In this document: piece by piece, positions 1 through 7,985 of the stretch
Layout: the number at the start of each line of letters is the position of its first letter
Numbering within the stretch: position 1 is the first letter of the stretch
Source: Aerococcus sp.
Lineage (GTDB): Bacteria > Bacillota > Bacilli > Lactobacillales > Aerococcaceae
DNA length: 64,000 nt
NCBI GenBank assembly: GCA_022768285.1
Contig: JALEMJ010000004.1
Coordinates: forward strand, 1-64,000
Direction: 5' to 3'
The notes under the pieces: generated by a model
Told to the model about the DNA's origin: nothing
What the model saw: the letters and a program-made list of their open reading frames with translations, nothing else
Database searches by the model: none
Made by a program: the position numbers and the translations under genes

Positions 1-1
1 G

Positions 2-750
2 ACGGGACGAGATATTGCCAAGCTTTGTTTTGAGGGTAGTGATGAGGAATTGTTGAGTACGTTGAATCAGCAACCAACGATCCATACGGTTGAAATTGCG
101 ACTTTGCGTGCGATTGAAGAAGCAGGAATTAAACCGGACATGGCGGCAGGATTCAGTTTGGGTGAATATGGTGCATTAGTTGCCGCTAATACTATTGATT
201 TTGAAGATATTGTGCAGCTCGTCAGCAAACGTGCGAAATTCATCCAGGATGTTGTCGTTCAGGGCGTTGGTAAAATGGTGGCAATCCTTGATTTAGATTG
301 TGATAAAGTTGAAGAAACACAAAAGAAGCCTCTAAGATTGATACGGTAGAATGCTCAAACTTCAATGCGCCAGGAAACATCGTGGTCTCCGGTTATAATG
401 ACGCTGTCGACAAAGCGATTGAACTCGCTGTGGCAGCCGGTGCGAAGATGGCTGAGGAATTGAAAAAAGTTGATGTACGTACCCTTGAAATTGCCTACTA
501 CACGAACCTTATTGGTAAGTCAGTTACTGCAGAAGATGACCAGATTGATATTCTCGATCGTCAGATTTGGAATCCAGTACGTTGAGAAGAAACTATCCGT
601 GAAATGGGTGCGGACAGTGGGGAATTAATCGCTGAAGTCGGTCCTAAAAGCGGTTTAGTTGAAAATAGTCGTCGTACCGTACGCAAAATTAAAGACAAAA
701 AAGTCAAATTTATGAATGTCGAAAATGCTGAAGATATTCATAAACTATAA
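2..750 (+). pseudogene. fabD-like malonyl-CoA:ACP transacylase remnant, cut by the window edge
   Basis: An intact relative would load malonyl groups onto acyl carrier protein for fatty acid synthesis. The nucleophile elbow is present (GFSLGEYGAL, near base 150), as is the following helix (LVSKRAKFIQ). Reading continues in one frame from the left edge to about base 325, then resumes one frame back with ECSNFNAPGNIVVSGYND, which indicates a 1-base loss. Near base 440 the text jumps from AAGAK to MAEELKKV, skipping the segment that carries the catalytic GPFHS histidine in relatives. At 583-585 a TGA stands where relatives have Trp in the NPVRW-EETI motif, and the frame then runs on to TAA at 748-750. 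Three independent lesions make function very unlikely. The true start lies left of the window. Confidence 0.85.
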
Positions 751-779
751 GAATATATCGATAGCTAGGAATAATGAAT

Positions 780-820
780 GAGGTGGATGACGAAAAAGAT
801 CGGTCACCTTTTTTATTTTT
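780..820 (+). terminator. weak rho-independent terminator after the fabD remnant
   Basis: AGGTG (781-785) can pair with CACCT (805-809), and a long T-rich run follows. The stem is short and has an internal mismatch, so strength is uncertain. Confidence 0.4.
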
Positions 821-855
821 CTAAAAATCACCATGTGCATTTATGATCATATTAG

Positions 856-885
856 TTGATTTCTAAATATGTGATATGATACACT
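856..885 (+). promoter_or_regulatory. promoter candidate for the SDR-OYE operon
   Basis: TTGATT (856-861) and TACACT (880-885) are separated by 18 bases. A TATGAT hexamer at 875-880 is an alternative -10. An AGAAGGAGG ribosome site follows just before the ATG at 929. Confidence 0.4.
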
Positions 886-928
886 AAATATATAAGCGGA
901 TAATATGTAAGAAGAAGGAGGTAATTCA

Positions 929-2665
929 ATGAAGAAGTTTAATGATAAAGTAGCGTTAGTTACTGGTGCTGGTAATGGATTCGGGAAGGTAGTTGCGATT
1001 GAAGCAGCGCGTCGTGGAATGAAGGTTGCTTTAGTAGATATTGACCGCAGTGATATTGCAGGTGTGAAAATTTTATTAAGACAGCTCGGCGTTAATGATG
1101 TCGTGACCATTCAAGCAGATGTGTCCATCCAGGAAGAAACCAAACATGTGGTAGAAGAAGTCATGGCTCAGTTTGGGTCGATTGACATCTTGTTCGATAA
1201 CGCTGGGGTGTCACCATTAGCAGACATCACCACATTACCAGTGAAAGATTTCGAATGGGGAATGACGACCAACCTTTATGCGCGTGCGTACATGTTGCAT
1301 GAAGTGCTGCCGATTATGATTGAGCAGGGTACGCCAGCTCACATTATCGAAGTCTCATCGATTGCGGGAATCTTACACGGTCTCGGTAACGGTGTGACAT
1401 ATTCTGCATCGAAACATGCGAATGTGGCGCTAGCCGAAGATATTCGTAGCTACTGTAAAGCGAACGAGATAGATAATATTGGTGTGTCGGTATTCTGTCC
1501 GGGATTTATTCAGACGGATCTTCACCACTGTGAACGTCATCGTCCGGAACGTTTCACTGACACCGAAAATCCATTCTACAGTTCAGAAATATACAAACAA
1601 CTTCAAGATTACTTGAGCATTTCAATTCAAACGGGTATACCGATCGATGAGATTGGTTTCCGTCTATTCAAAGCGATTGAGGATGAACAGATGTACATTC
1701 TCACGCATCCGAAATTCCTCGAAAAAATTGAAGCGCGTCATCGTGCGATTGAAAAAGACTTCGAACCAAAAGATGCGCTCAGTGTGACGGTTGACTATAC
1801 CGATAAAGTGGCATTCATTACTGGTGCAGCACACGGTTTTGGTTATGAATTCGCAAAAGAAGCGCAACGTCAACATATGAAATTGGCGTTGGTAGATATC
1901 GATACTGAAGCGTTGGAAAAATTCGGAAAAGAACTTGAAGCGAAAGGTGCAGACGTATTAATTTTACCAACAGATACCTCAGTGTATGAAGAAGTTCAAT
2001 CTAGCGTTCAAAAGACGATGGATACGTATGGGCAGATTGATGTGCTCTTCAACAATGCGGGGGTAGCTGCGACGGAAGACCTAATCAATCTCCACCCACA
2101 AGACTGGGATTGGGTACTCGGCGTTAACTTAATGGGTCAGACTTACGTCCTCAAAGAAGTCTTACCAATTATGATTAAACAAAAAACACAAGCGAACGTG
2201 ATTACGACCGCATCGATTGCAGGATTGATTCCAGGCTTCGGCTTTAACCCAACGTACTCTTCCAGCAAGCATGGATCGGTAGCTGTGTCAGAAGCCATTA
2301 AGAATTCATTAGAGCTTCAGAATATTGACTACATCAAGATCCAATTGTTCTGTCCAGCGTTCATTCAGACGAATTTACATCACTCGGAAAGCTATCGTCC
2401 AGAACGCTTCAGCATTGATAATGCGCCAGAACATTACCAAACAGAAGGCTACAAAGAATCACAGAAACGTCTGGAACACAATATTACGACAGGTATTCCG
2501 ATCGATGGGATTTCGGAACGTCTCTTCCAAGCAATGGAAGCTGATGAGACGTATATCATCACGCACCCAGAGAACTTACCATATGTTGAAGCACGTCACC
2601 GCGAAATCGAAGCTGACTGCAAGCGTGAGCTGACATTATGGGATATTTATGACAAAATGTACTAA
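929..2665 (+). CDS. two short-chain dehydrogenases fused in tandem (578 aa)
   Basis: Each half is a complete classical SDR, an NAD(P)-dependent oxidoreductase of a hydroxyl or keto group. Half 1 has the dinucleotide motif TGAGNGFG (12-19), NAG (91-93), Ser 143/144, and catalytic Tyr158 and Lys162. Half 2 repeats this with TGAAHGFG (298-305), NNAG, and Tyr443 and Lys447. The halves are joined by a short linker at about 278-290. Both end in a similar tail (THP...EARHR.IE), so this looks like duplication of one gene followed by in-frame joining. Normal family length is about 250-290 aa, so each half is full size and no catalytic residue is missing. VDID after strand 2 ends in an acidic residue in both halves, which suggests NAD(H) preference (inference). 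It sits 32 bases upstream of an OYE-family gene and is probably cotranscribed. Substrate unknown. Confidence 0.9.
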   Translation: MKKFNDKVALVTGAGNGFGKVVAIEAARRGMKVALVDIDRSDIAGVKILLRQLGVNDVVTIQADVSIQEETKHVVEEVMAQFGSIDILFDNAGVSPLADITTLPVKDFEWGMTTNLYARAYMLHEVLPIMIEQGTPAHIIEVSSIAGILHGLGNGVTYSASKHANVALAEDIRSYCKANEIDNIGVSVFCPGFIQTDLHHCERHRPERFTDTENPFYSSEIYKQLQDYLSISIQTGIPIDEIGFRLFKAIEDEQMYILTHPKFLEKIEARHRAIEKDFEPKDALSVTVDYTDKVAFITGAAHGFGYEFAKEAQRQHMKLALVDIDTEALEKFGKELEAKGADVLILPTDTSVYEEVQSSVQKTMDTYGQIDVLFNNAGVAATEDLINLHPQDWDWVLGVNLMGQTYVLKEVLPIMIKQKTQANVITTASIAGLIPGFGFNPTYSSSKHGSVAVSEAIKNSLELQNIDYIKIQLFCPAFIQTNLHHSESYRPERFSIDNAPEHYQTEGYKESQKRLEHNITTGIPIDGISERLFQAMEADETYIITHPENLPYVEARHREIEADCKRELTLWDIYDKMY

Positions 2666-2697
2666 GAATAAACGAGTTATAGAAAGGAAATTAACGC

Positions 2698-3882
2698 ATG
2701 AAAAAATTAACAGATACAGTAACTTTCCGCCACGGCGCAACGGTTGAAACGCGTATTGTGCAGCCACCAATGACGACATTCAGTGGGGACTCAGAAGGTC
2801 GTCCGACACAGGCAACCTTTGACTACTACGATGCACGTTCAGAATCTGCGGGTATGGTAATTGTGGAGTTCAGTTACGTTCACGAAACAGGTGGCTCCAG
2901 TAACCCGGTTGGCCTCGGTAACCAGCTCGCATTCTACAACGATTCCTACTTGGAAGATATGAAACGTATCGCGACATCCATCAAACGCAACGGCAACAAA
3001 GCTGTGCTCCAAATTCACCACGGTGGTCGTGAAGCGCGTAAACGTGCGCAGGAAGGTAAGGAAGTACTCGCACCATCTGCGATCGACTACAGTTTCCTAC
3101 CGTACAAAGTGCGCGAAATGACAAACGAAGAAATCCTAGACATCATTAAGAGTTTCGGCGCCGCAACGAAACGTGCGATCGATGCCGGCTTCGACGGCGT
3201 TGAAATCCACGGTGCCAACCACTACGGTATTCAACAGTTCTTCTCCAAGATTTCAAACCACCGTACCGACGACTGGGGCGGCTCACTTGAAAAACGTATG
3301 GCGTTCCCACTCGCGATCGTGAAGGAAGTGACACGTGTCGCTCGTGAATATGGTCCAGAAGACTTTATCATTGGCTACCGTATCAGTCCGGAAGAAATTC
3401 ACGGCGAAAACATCGGTTATGACTACAAAGAAGCGCAGGAACTCATCAAGGAAGTCGATAAGTTCGAACCGGATTACATCCACATTTCCTTGTTCGGGGG
3501 TTACAGCTCCGGTCCTGCCAATGTGGATCGCTCCTATGCGGAATTATTCCGTGATGTATTGAGCGAAGATACGAAGCTGATCATCGTGAACGGTATTTTC
3601 AGTGAAGAAGCAGCGGCCGACGCTTTGCAGTACACGGACTTCATCGCAGTTGGTCGTGGGACATTGATCGACCCAGAATTCGGTAAGAAAATCAAAGAAG
3701 GCAGAGGCGATACCATCGTCCACGAAATCACGCCTGAACAACTTCAGGAACGTTCCCACTGGACACCGGGATTACGCGAAGTCTTCGCTGACCCTGACCA
3801 CCACGTAGGTCTTCCTTACATGCCAGGTTGGGAATCCATCACCCAATTCTACGAAGGCTGGTCACAACCGGACGAAAAATAG
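2698..3882 (+). CDS. Old Yellow Enzyme family NADH:flavin oxidoreductase
   Basis: A 394-residue FMN TIM-barrel enzyme of the OYE / 2,4-dienoyl reductase-like family, which reduces activated C=C bonds with NAD(P)H. Visible hallmarks are IHHGGREA (106-113), the substrate-binding motif EIHGANHYGIQQFFS, the NHRTDDWGGSLEKRM segment, and the C-terminal phosphate-binding region FIAVGRGTLIDPEFG. It lacks the extra FeS and FAD domains of full dienoyl-CoA reductases, so it is a single-domain member. The start has an AGAAAGGAAA ribosome site and follows the fused SDR closely, and a strong terminator ends the unit. Together the two genes could carry out a paired C=C and C=O redox conversion of an unknown small molecule (inference). 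Confidence 0.9.
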   Translation: MKKLTDTVTFRHGATVETRIVQPPMTTFSGDSEGRPTQATFDYYDARSESAGMVIVEFSYVHETGGSSNPVGLGNQLAFYNDSYLEDMKRIATSIKRNGNKAVLQIHHGGREARKRAQEGKEVLAPSAIDYSFLPYKVREMTNEEILDIIKSFGAATKRAIDAGFDGVEIHGANHYGIQQFFSKISNHRTDDWGGSLEKRMAFPLAIVKEVTRVAREYGPEDFIIGYRISPEEIHGENIGYDYKEAQELIKEVDKFEPDYIHISLFGGYSSGPANVDRSYAELFRDVLSEDTKLIIVNGIFSEEAAADALQYTDFIAVGRGTLIDPEFGKKIKEGRGDTIVHEITPEQLQERSHWTPGLREVFADPDHHVGLPYMPGWESITQFYEGWSQPDEK

Positions 3883-3930
3883 TTGAAAATGCATAAAGAT
3901 GAAAAATAATTGATAAATAGCAAGTAAACA

Positions 3931-3974
3931 AAAGCTGGTGACAACCTACGCGTGTAGGCTCACCAGCTTTTTTG
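3931..3974. terminator. strong terminator, probably bidirectional
   Basis: AAAGCTGGTGA (3931-3941) pairs with TCACCAGCTTT (3960-3970). An inner CCTAC/GTAGG stem extends the hairpin, and a T-run follows. It lies between the convergent OYE gene and lacR and can serve both. Nothing else was seen in 3975-4073. Confidence 0.85.
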
Positions 3975-4073
3975 TGTGGGTTAAATCAGTCCCAATATTT
4001 TCAACACAGAAACCTCCAACAACGGCAAGCTGTACGGGTCGCTCTGATCATTTGGTGACGTCCGGTCAGTGGG

Positions 4074-4853
4074 TTAGTATAGCGGTTCCTCTGGCATGTC
4101 CGCCAAGATACGCTTGTCTTCGTGTCCGAGGATTTGGAGCGCATCATCGTTCGGATTGATGATGTAATGCGTGATGTTGTTCATCATGTAGAACGAATAG
4201 AAGTCTTTCTTGCCAACTTTGGAGTCATCGATGAGTAAGAAGCGCTCGGCCGCGTTATCAAGTGCAATTTTCTGGGAGACACCCTCTTCAAAGGTAGCCG
4301 TCATAATTTGATCATTGGACACCGCGTTAGCACTGCAGAATGTCTTATCGAAGTACATACTCTCTAAGGTCTGACACGCAATGTCGCCGTGGAAGGACTG
4401 GGTGATTTTGCGAATTTCACCACCAATGAGATAGAGTGACAGATCGTTATCGGAGTTGTTTAGTGTCTGAAAGACAGGCAGGCAGTTCGTGATGATGCGG
4501 ACATTATCCTTCTGAATAAATCCTGCCAGCATCTCAATCGTCGTACCGGGACCGAGGAATACGGTATCGCCTTCCTCGATATATTCCGCCGCTTTTCTAG
4601 CGACAGCCGTTTTTTCATCGATATTGAGGATCTGTTTATCCTGGTGAGAAAGTTCGTGGCGCAGGAAATTATTGTCAGTAGCGATGGCACCGCCTCTCAC
4701 ACGCACGAGTCTTCCGTTTGCTTCGAGTTCATCGAAGTCACGCCTCACCGTCATATCAGAGACGTCCAGTCTGTCTACAATATCGTTGACGCTCACCATG
4801 CCCTGTGTGTTCAAGCGCTTAAGTATTTCCAGTTGTCGTTCTTCTTTTAGCAT
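4074..4853 (-). CDS. lacR: DeoR-family repressor, LacR type
   Basis: A 259-residue DeoR/GlpR-family regulator. The N-terminal winged helix-turn-helix is clear (ERQLEILKRLNTQGMVSVND, then MTVRRDFDELEANGRLVRVRGGA). The C-terminal sugar-phosphate sensor follows, with the GPGTT ligand loop near residue 100. In lac clusters LacR senses tagatose-6-phosphate and represses lacABCD. Here the gene is last, downstream of lacC, whereas in streptococci and staphylococci it is usually upstream or divergent. It is separated from lacC by 81 bases that include a hairpin. Ribosome site AAAGG precedes ATG. The assignment as LacR rather than another DeoR member rests on the neighbours. Confidence 0.8.
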   Translation of the reverse strand: MLKEERQLEILKRLNTQGMVSVNDIVDRLDVSDMTVRRDFDELEANGRLVRVRGGAIATDNNFLRHELSHQDKQILNIDEKTAVARKAAEYIEEGDTVFLGPGTTIEMLAGFIQKDNVRIITNCLPVFQTLNNSDNDLSLYLIGGEIRKITQSFHGDIACQTLESMYFDKTFCSANAVSNDQIMTATFEEGVSQKIALDNAAERFLLIDDSKVGKKDFYSFYMMNNITHYIINPNDDALQILGHEDKRILADMPEEPLY

Positions 4854-4880
4854 GGGAAAGCCTTTCTATACAATAAAATA

Positions 4881-4903
4881 GGAACACCCAGAGTGAATGT
4901 TCC
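4881..4903 (-). terminator. hairpin between lacC and lacR
   Basis: GGAACA and TGTTCC flank an 11-base loop. Read leftward the hairpin is followed by a T-rich stretch (TATTTTATTG), so it could partly terminate the lacABC message before lacR. Confidence 0.4.
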
Positions 4904-4934
4904 CACTTTTGTTGTTTTTGTGTTGTGTATTGTT

Positions 4935-5870
4935 TTAGATTTTGTCGATCGTGATTTGATCGTGGAGGGCGGAGAAGTTATCCGCATTGATGAAGCCAGT
5001 TTTCTCTTCCTGAGCATTCAGCATACCGCACGTCATCCCATAAGTGAGGACTTCTTCAGGACTTAAACCGCGCGCGATTGCAACCGCGAAACCGGCGATG
5101 GTGGAGTCGCCAGATCCGACAGGGTTGACGACGTGATCCAACGTTGGAATGTTAGCTTTGTAGCATTTATCGCCGATACGGCCGATCGCACCGTCTTTAC
5201 CGAGAGAGACGATGACGCATTCGATGCCCTTGAGCTCATCGGATAATAGCACTTCTTTGAGTTCGTCAGTGCCATTAATCTCACGTCCGAGCAAGGCAGC
5301 GAGTTCGGCATCATTCGGTTTGATCAGGAACGGTTTGTGTTCGGCACGAATGGATGCTTCGAGCGCCTGGTTGGAGGTATCTAACAAGGCTTTAACACCT
5401 TTGGCCTCGCAGCGCGCGATTAATTCACTGTAGAATTCGGGATCCAATCCTTGCGGTAGGCTACCGGAGAGCGCGACGACATCGGCATCGGCGAGTAACT
5501 CGTCGAAGTTAGCAAGAAAGGCTTCCTTCTCTTCCGGTTCAATGGTTGGACCAGCTTCCAAGATTTCGGTCTGGTTACCGCCGTCGTGAAGGAGAGCGAT
5601 CGATTCGCGGGTGCTGCCAGCGATTTCGGTGAACGCGCTCTCGATGCCGTCTGCTTCAGCGAGAGCGGTCAATTCTTTTCCGTAATTACCGCCGACAAAT
5701 CCGGTGGCCACGATATCTTCACCGAGTGCCTGAGCGACGCGTGAGACGTTCAATCCTTTACCTCCAGCGGTGCGGCTGACGGTTTTGACGCGGTTCACGT
5801 TGTCGACGTCTAAGTGTTCCAACGGGTAAGAAATATCGATCGATGGATTCAAGGTAACGGTTAATATCAT
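4935..5870 (-). CDS. lacC: tagatose-6-phosphate kinase (PfkB family)
   Basis: A 311-residue PfkB-family kinase that phosphorylates tagatose-6-P to tagatose-1,6-bisphosphate in the cytoplasmic galactose-6-P branch. The family signatures are AGGKGLNVSR near residue 36 and NPVGSGDSTIAGFA near 250, the latter holding the catalytic Asp. The N-terminus MILTVTLNPSIDISY is typical of LacC and 1-phosphofructokinases. Position directly after lacA-lacB favours LacC over FruK. LacC is also known to have some activity on other hexose phosphates. The gene is spaced 75 bases from lacB and the ribosome site AGGAGG lies just before ATG. Confidence 0.9.
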   Translation of the reverse strand: MILTVTLNPSIDISYPLEHLDVDNVNRVKTVSRTAGGKGLNVSRVAQALGEDIVATGFVGGNYGKELTALAEADGIESAFTEIAGSTRESIALLHDGGNQTEILEAGPTIEPEEKEAFLANFDELLADADVVALSGSLPQGLDPEFYSELIARCEAKGVKALLDTSNQALEASIRAEHKPFLIKPNDAELAALLGREINGTDELKEVLLSDELKGIECVIVSLGKDGAIGRIGDKCYKANIPTLDHVVNPVGSGDSTIAGFAVAIARGLSPEEVLTYGMTCGMLNAQEEKTGFINADNFSALHDQITIDKI

Positions 5871-5945
5871 GGGTTAGCCTCCTAAAAATTGTTCGTTATC
5901 CCAAGTTTACCACAAAATCCAACAAAAACGACGGTGTGCCGAGAA

Positions 5946-6461
5946 TTAGTCGTGGTATACGCCGGCGTCCCATTTCTTGATTTCTTCAGCGAAGAGATTT
6001 GGATCGTGTTTGGCAGGGTCGTGGCTCTCCAAGTCAGCGATCTTCTTGATCAATTTCTGGTTTTCAGGCGTTGGGTTGTACGGTTCGTTGATGAAAGCTT
6101 CGATAATATCTTCCATCAAGAATTGTCCGGAGATCGTTCCACCGAATGCGATAACATTGGCATCGAGTTCACGACGGGCGTAGAGAGCAGAGGTCATGTC
6201 GCGGACTAATGCAGCGCGGACACCTTCGACTTTGTTGGCACTGTTTGAGATACCAACACCGGTCCCACACATCACAACACCGAAGTCAACATCGCCGTTG
6301 TAGACGAGTTCGCCGACTTTTTTACCGAAGATCGGGTAGTGGGTGCGAACGAAACCGTGTGTCCCGACATCGATGACTTCGTGGCCTTTTTCACGCAAGG
6401 TGTCGGCAACTTTGATTTTCATATCTGTAACAATGTGGTCATTTCCAATAGCAATTTTCAT
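5946..6461 (-). CDS. lacB: galactose-6-phosphate isomerase subunit LacB
   Basis: A 171-residue RpiB/LacAB-fold isomerase subunit. LacA and LacB together convert galactose-6-P to tagatose-6-P. The N-terminus [15 protein letters not shown], the [17 protein letters not shown] phosphate-binding loop and the C-terminal [13 protein letters not shown] match LacB subunits in length and motif order. It lies 27 bases after lacA with an AAAGGAGGAG ribosome site, so the two are cotranscribed in the order expected for the heteromeric enzyme. Confidence 0.95.
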   Translation of the reverse strand: MKIAIGNDHIVTDMKIKVADTLREKGHEVIDVGTHGFVRTHYPIFGKKVGELVYNGDVDFGVVMCGTGVGISNSANKVEGVRAALVRDMTSALYARRELDANVIAFGGTISGQFLMEDIIEAFINEPYNPTPENQKLIKKIADLESHDPAKHDPNLFAEEIKKWDAGVYHD

Positions 6462-6488
6462 AAGTGGCTCCTCCTTTAATGCGGGCGA

Positions 6489-6920
6489 TTAGCACAATTC
6501 GTTCATCATGTCGACGCGGACTTGGTGGCGACCACCGTCATAGTCAGCAGAGATGAATTCTTTGACGATGTTTTTAGCGAGCTCGACACCGACAATTTCC
6601 TGACCCATCGTGATGAGGCGGGCATTGTTGTGGCGACGCGTCATGTAAGCTGTACGTTCGTCTGAAAGTTCAGCAGCGACAATGCCTTGATGTTTCGAAG
6701 CAGCCATGAAGCTACCCACACCATATTTATCGATGGCAATAGCGACAGCTTTTTCGTCAGCATTCAATTCATCAACAATCACATTCGTTAATTCAACGAA
6801 ATCTTCAGCAGGCGTTTCTGTCACATCAACAACCTCGTGATCCTCTGACTTCAGGTAGTCGATTAAATGCTGTTTGAGCGTTACACCGTCTTGGTCGGAA
6901 CCAATAATGACTCTTTTCAT
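6489..6920 (-). CDS. lacA: galactose-6-phosphate isomerase subunit LacA
   Basis: A 143-residue partner of LacB, first gene of the leftward unit. It starts MKRVIIGSDQDGVTLKQHL and contains AIAIDKYGVGSFMAASK and MTRRHNNARLITMGQEIVG, the usual LacA features. The Cys of the RpiB active loop is absent (DKYGVGS), as is normal for LacA subunits. Ribosome site AAAAGGAG lies before ATG. The promoter and LacR-like operator are directly upstream. Confidence 0.95.
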   Translation of the reverse strand: MKRVIIGSDQDGVTLKQHLIDYLKSEDHEVVDVTETPAEDFVELTNVIVDELNADEKAVAIAIDKYGVGSFMAASKHQGIVAAELSDERTAYMTRRHNNARLITMGQEIVGVELAKNIVKEFISADYDGGRHQVRVDMMNELC

Positions 6921-6960
6921 ACGAAATACTCCTTTTCTAAACGATAATTAACAGTTATTT

Positions 6961-7010
6961 TGTTTGTTTATGTTTATTTATAGTTTAATATGTGTTTGAA
7001 TTTGTGTCAA
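6961..7010 (-). promoter_or_regulatory. lacA promoter with tandem LacR-type operator decamers
   Basis: On the minus strand a perfect TTGACA (7010-7005), a 17-base spacer and TAAACT (6987-6982) form a strong promoter. Immediately downstream, at the expected transcription start, two adjacent decamers are visible on the plus strand: TGTTTGTTTA (6961-6970) and TGTTTATTTA (6971-6980). T-rich repeats of this kind are characteristic of LacR/DeoR operators, and the position predicts repression. Confidence 0.65.
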
Positions 7011-7085
7011 TGGTAAACGTGTAATTTCTCGATTAGTCACTGAGATCAGCAGTTATGAACAGTATTAAATCGTTTATTTTTAGTA

Positions 7086-7100
7086 ATGGAAACGAAACCG
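7086..7100. promoter_or_regulatory. cre-like site (CcpA) between lacA and nagB
   Basis: ATGGAAACGAAACCG matches the cre consensus WTGNAANCGNWNNCW except at its last base. It lies between the divergent lac and nagB units. The rest of the 347-base gap (6921-7267) shows no convincing gene. Confidence 0.45.
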
Positions 7101-7223
7101 AAGTTAGGATAGTGTCAGTAATGTTTGAAAATGAGCATTTTGGGTTATTTCAATACTTATCGCGCAACAAAGGGGGGCAGAACGGTCATACTAGCTGGAA
7201 ATGGCGCGCCGAAGCCTTTGAAA

Positions 7224-7249
7224 ATATGCTACACTTATAACAAGCATAT
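7224..7249 (+). promoter_or_regulatory. dyad just upstream of the nagB ribosome site
   Basis: ATATGCT (7224-7230) and AGCATAT (7243-7249) form a perfect 7-base inverted repeat around a 12-base spacer that contains TATAAC. It ends a few bases before the TTGGAGG ribosome site. It could be an operator over the -10 or an RNA hairpin. Confidence 0.4.
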
Positions 7250-7267
7250 GAATTTGGAGGAACGATA

Positions 7268-7969
7268 ATGGAAATTAAGACTTTCAATACTGCAGAAGAA
7301 GCATCGCGCGAAGCGTTCATTCAATACCGTGACTTATTGGAAGAAGGACCGAGCGTGTTCGGTTTAGCAACAGGTTCTACGCCGACCGAATTGTACCGTT
7401 TGCTCCGCGAATCCGATTTGGACTTCTCACGTTCGATCTCGTTCAATTTGGATGAATACATCGGTTTGCCTGCTGATCACCCGGAGAGCTACCAATACTT
7501 CATGCATGAACAGTTGATGGATGCGAAACCGTTCCAACATTCCTATTTCTTGAACGGGATGAATGAGGATGAACAGGATGAAACGGGACACTACGAGGAC
7601 TTATTGGAAAAACACCCGATCGAATTGCAGTTGCTAGGTCTCGGACGCAACGGCCACATCGGTTTCAATGAACCGGGCAGTGCGTTCGACTCTAAGACGC
7701 GCAAAGTGGCTTTGACGCCATCGACGATTGATGCGAATAAACGTTTCTTCGATCGTGAAGAAGATACCCCTCGTTACGCTTACAGCATGGGTATCGGCTC
7801 AATTTTAAAAGCGGACAAGATTTTATTGATGGCATTCGGAGAAGACAAGGCTGAAGCCGTGCGCGCAATGGTTAACGATGAACCGTCAGAGGACGTGCCA
7901 GCGACCGCATTGCAGAACCACGATGATGTCTTGATTCTTCTCGACAAAGGTGCTGCCAAATTATTGTAG
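7268..7969 (+). CDS. nagB: glucosamine-6-phosphate deaminase
   Basis: A 233-residue cytoplasmic enzyme converting glucosamine-6-P to fructose-6-P and ammonia, which links amino sugar use to glycolysis. LATGSTP forms the phosphate loop near residue 36, FNLDEYIG holds the catalytic Asp, and LGLGRNGHIGFNEPG holds the catalytic Asn-His region. Length is that of the short Firmicute form, without an allosteric domain. TTGGAGG precedes ATG. It is followed after 16 bases by manA, so two entries of phosphorylated hexoses into glycolysis are coupled. Confidence 0.95.
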   Translation: MEIKTFNTAEEASREAFIQYRDLLEEGPSVFGLATGSTPTELYRLLRESDLDFSRSISFNLDEYIGLPADHPESYQYFMHEQLMDAKPFQHSYFLNGMNEDEQDETGHYEDLLEKHPIELQLLGLGRNGHIGFNEPGSAFDSKTRKVALTPSTIDANKRFFDREEDTPRYAYSMGIGSILKADKILLMAFGEDKAEAVRAMVNDEPSEDVPATALQNHDDVLILLDKGAAKLL

Positions 7970-7985
7970 AAAGCAGGTGATTCGG

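Noticed and set aside
7055..7240. 61-codon rightward open frame between lacA and nagB
   Set aside because: No ribosome site, no recognisable motif, and it lies across a cre-like site and the nagB regulatory region.
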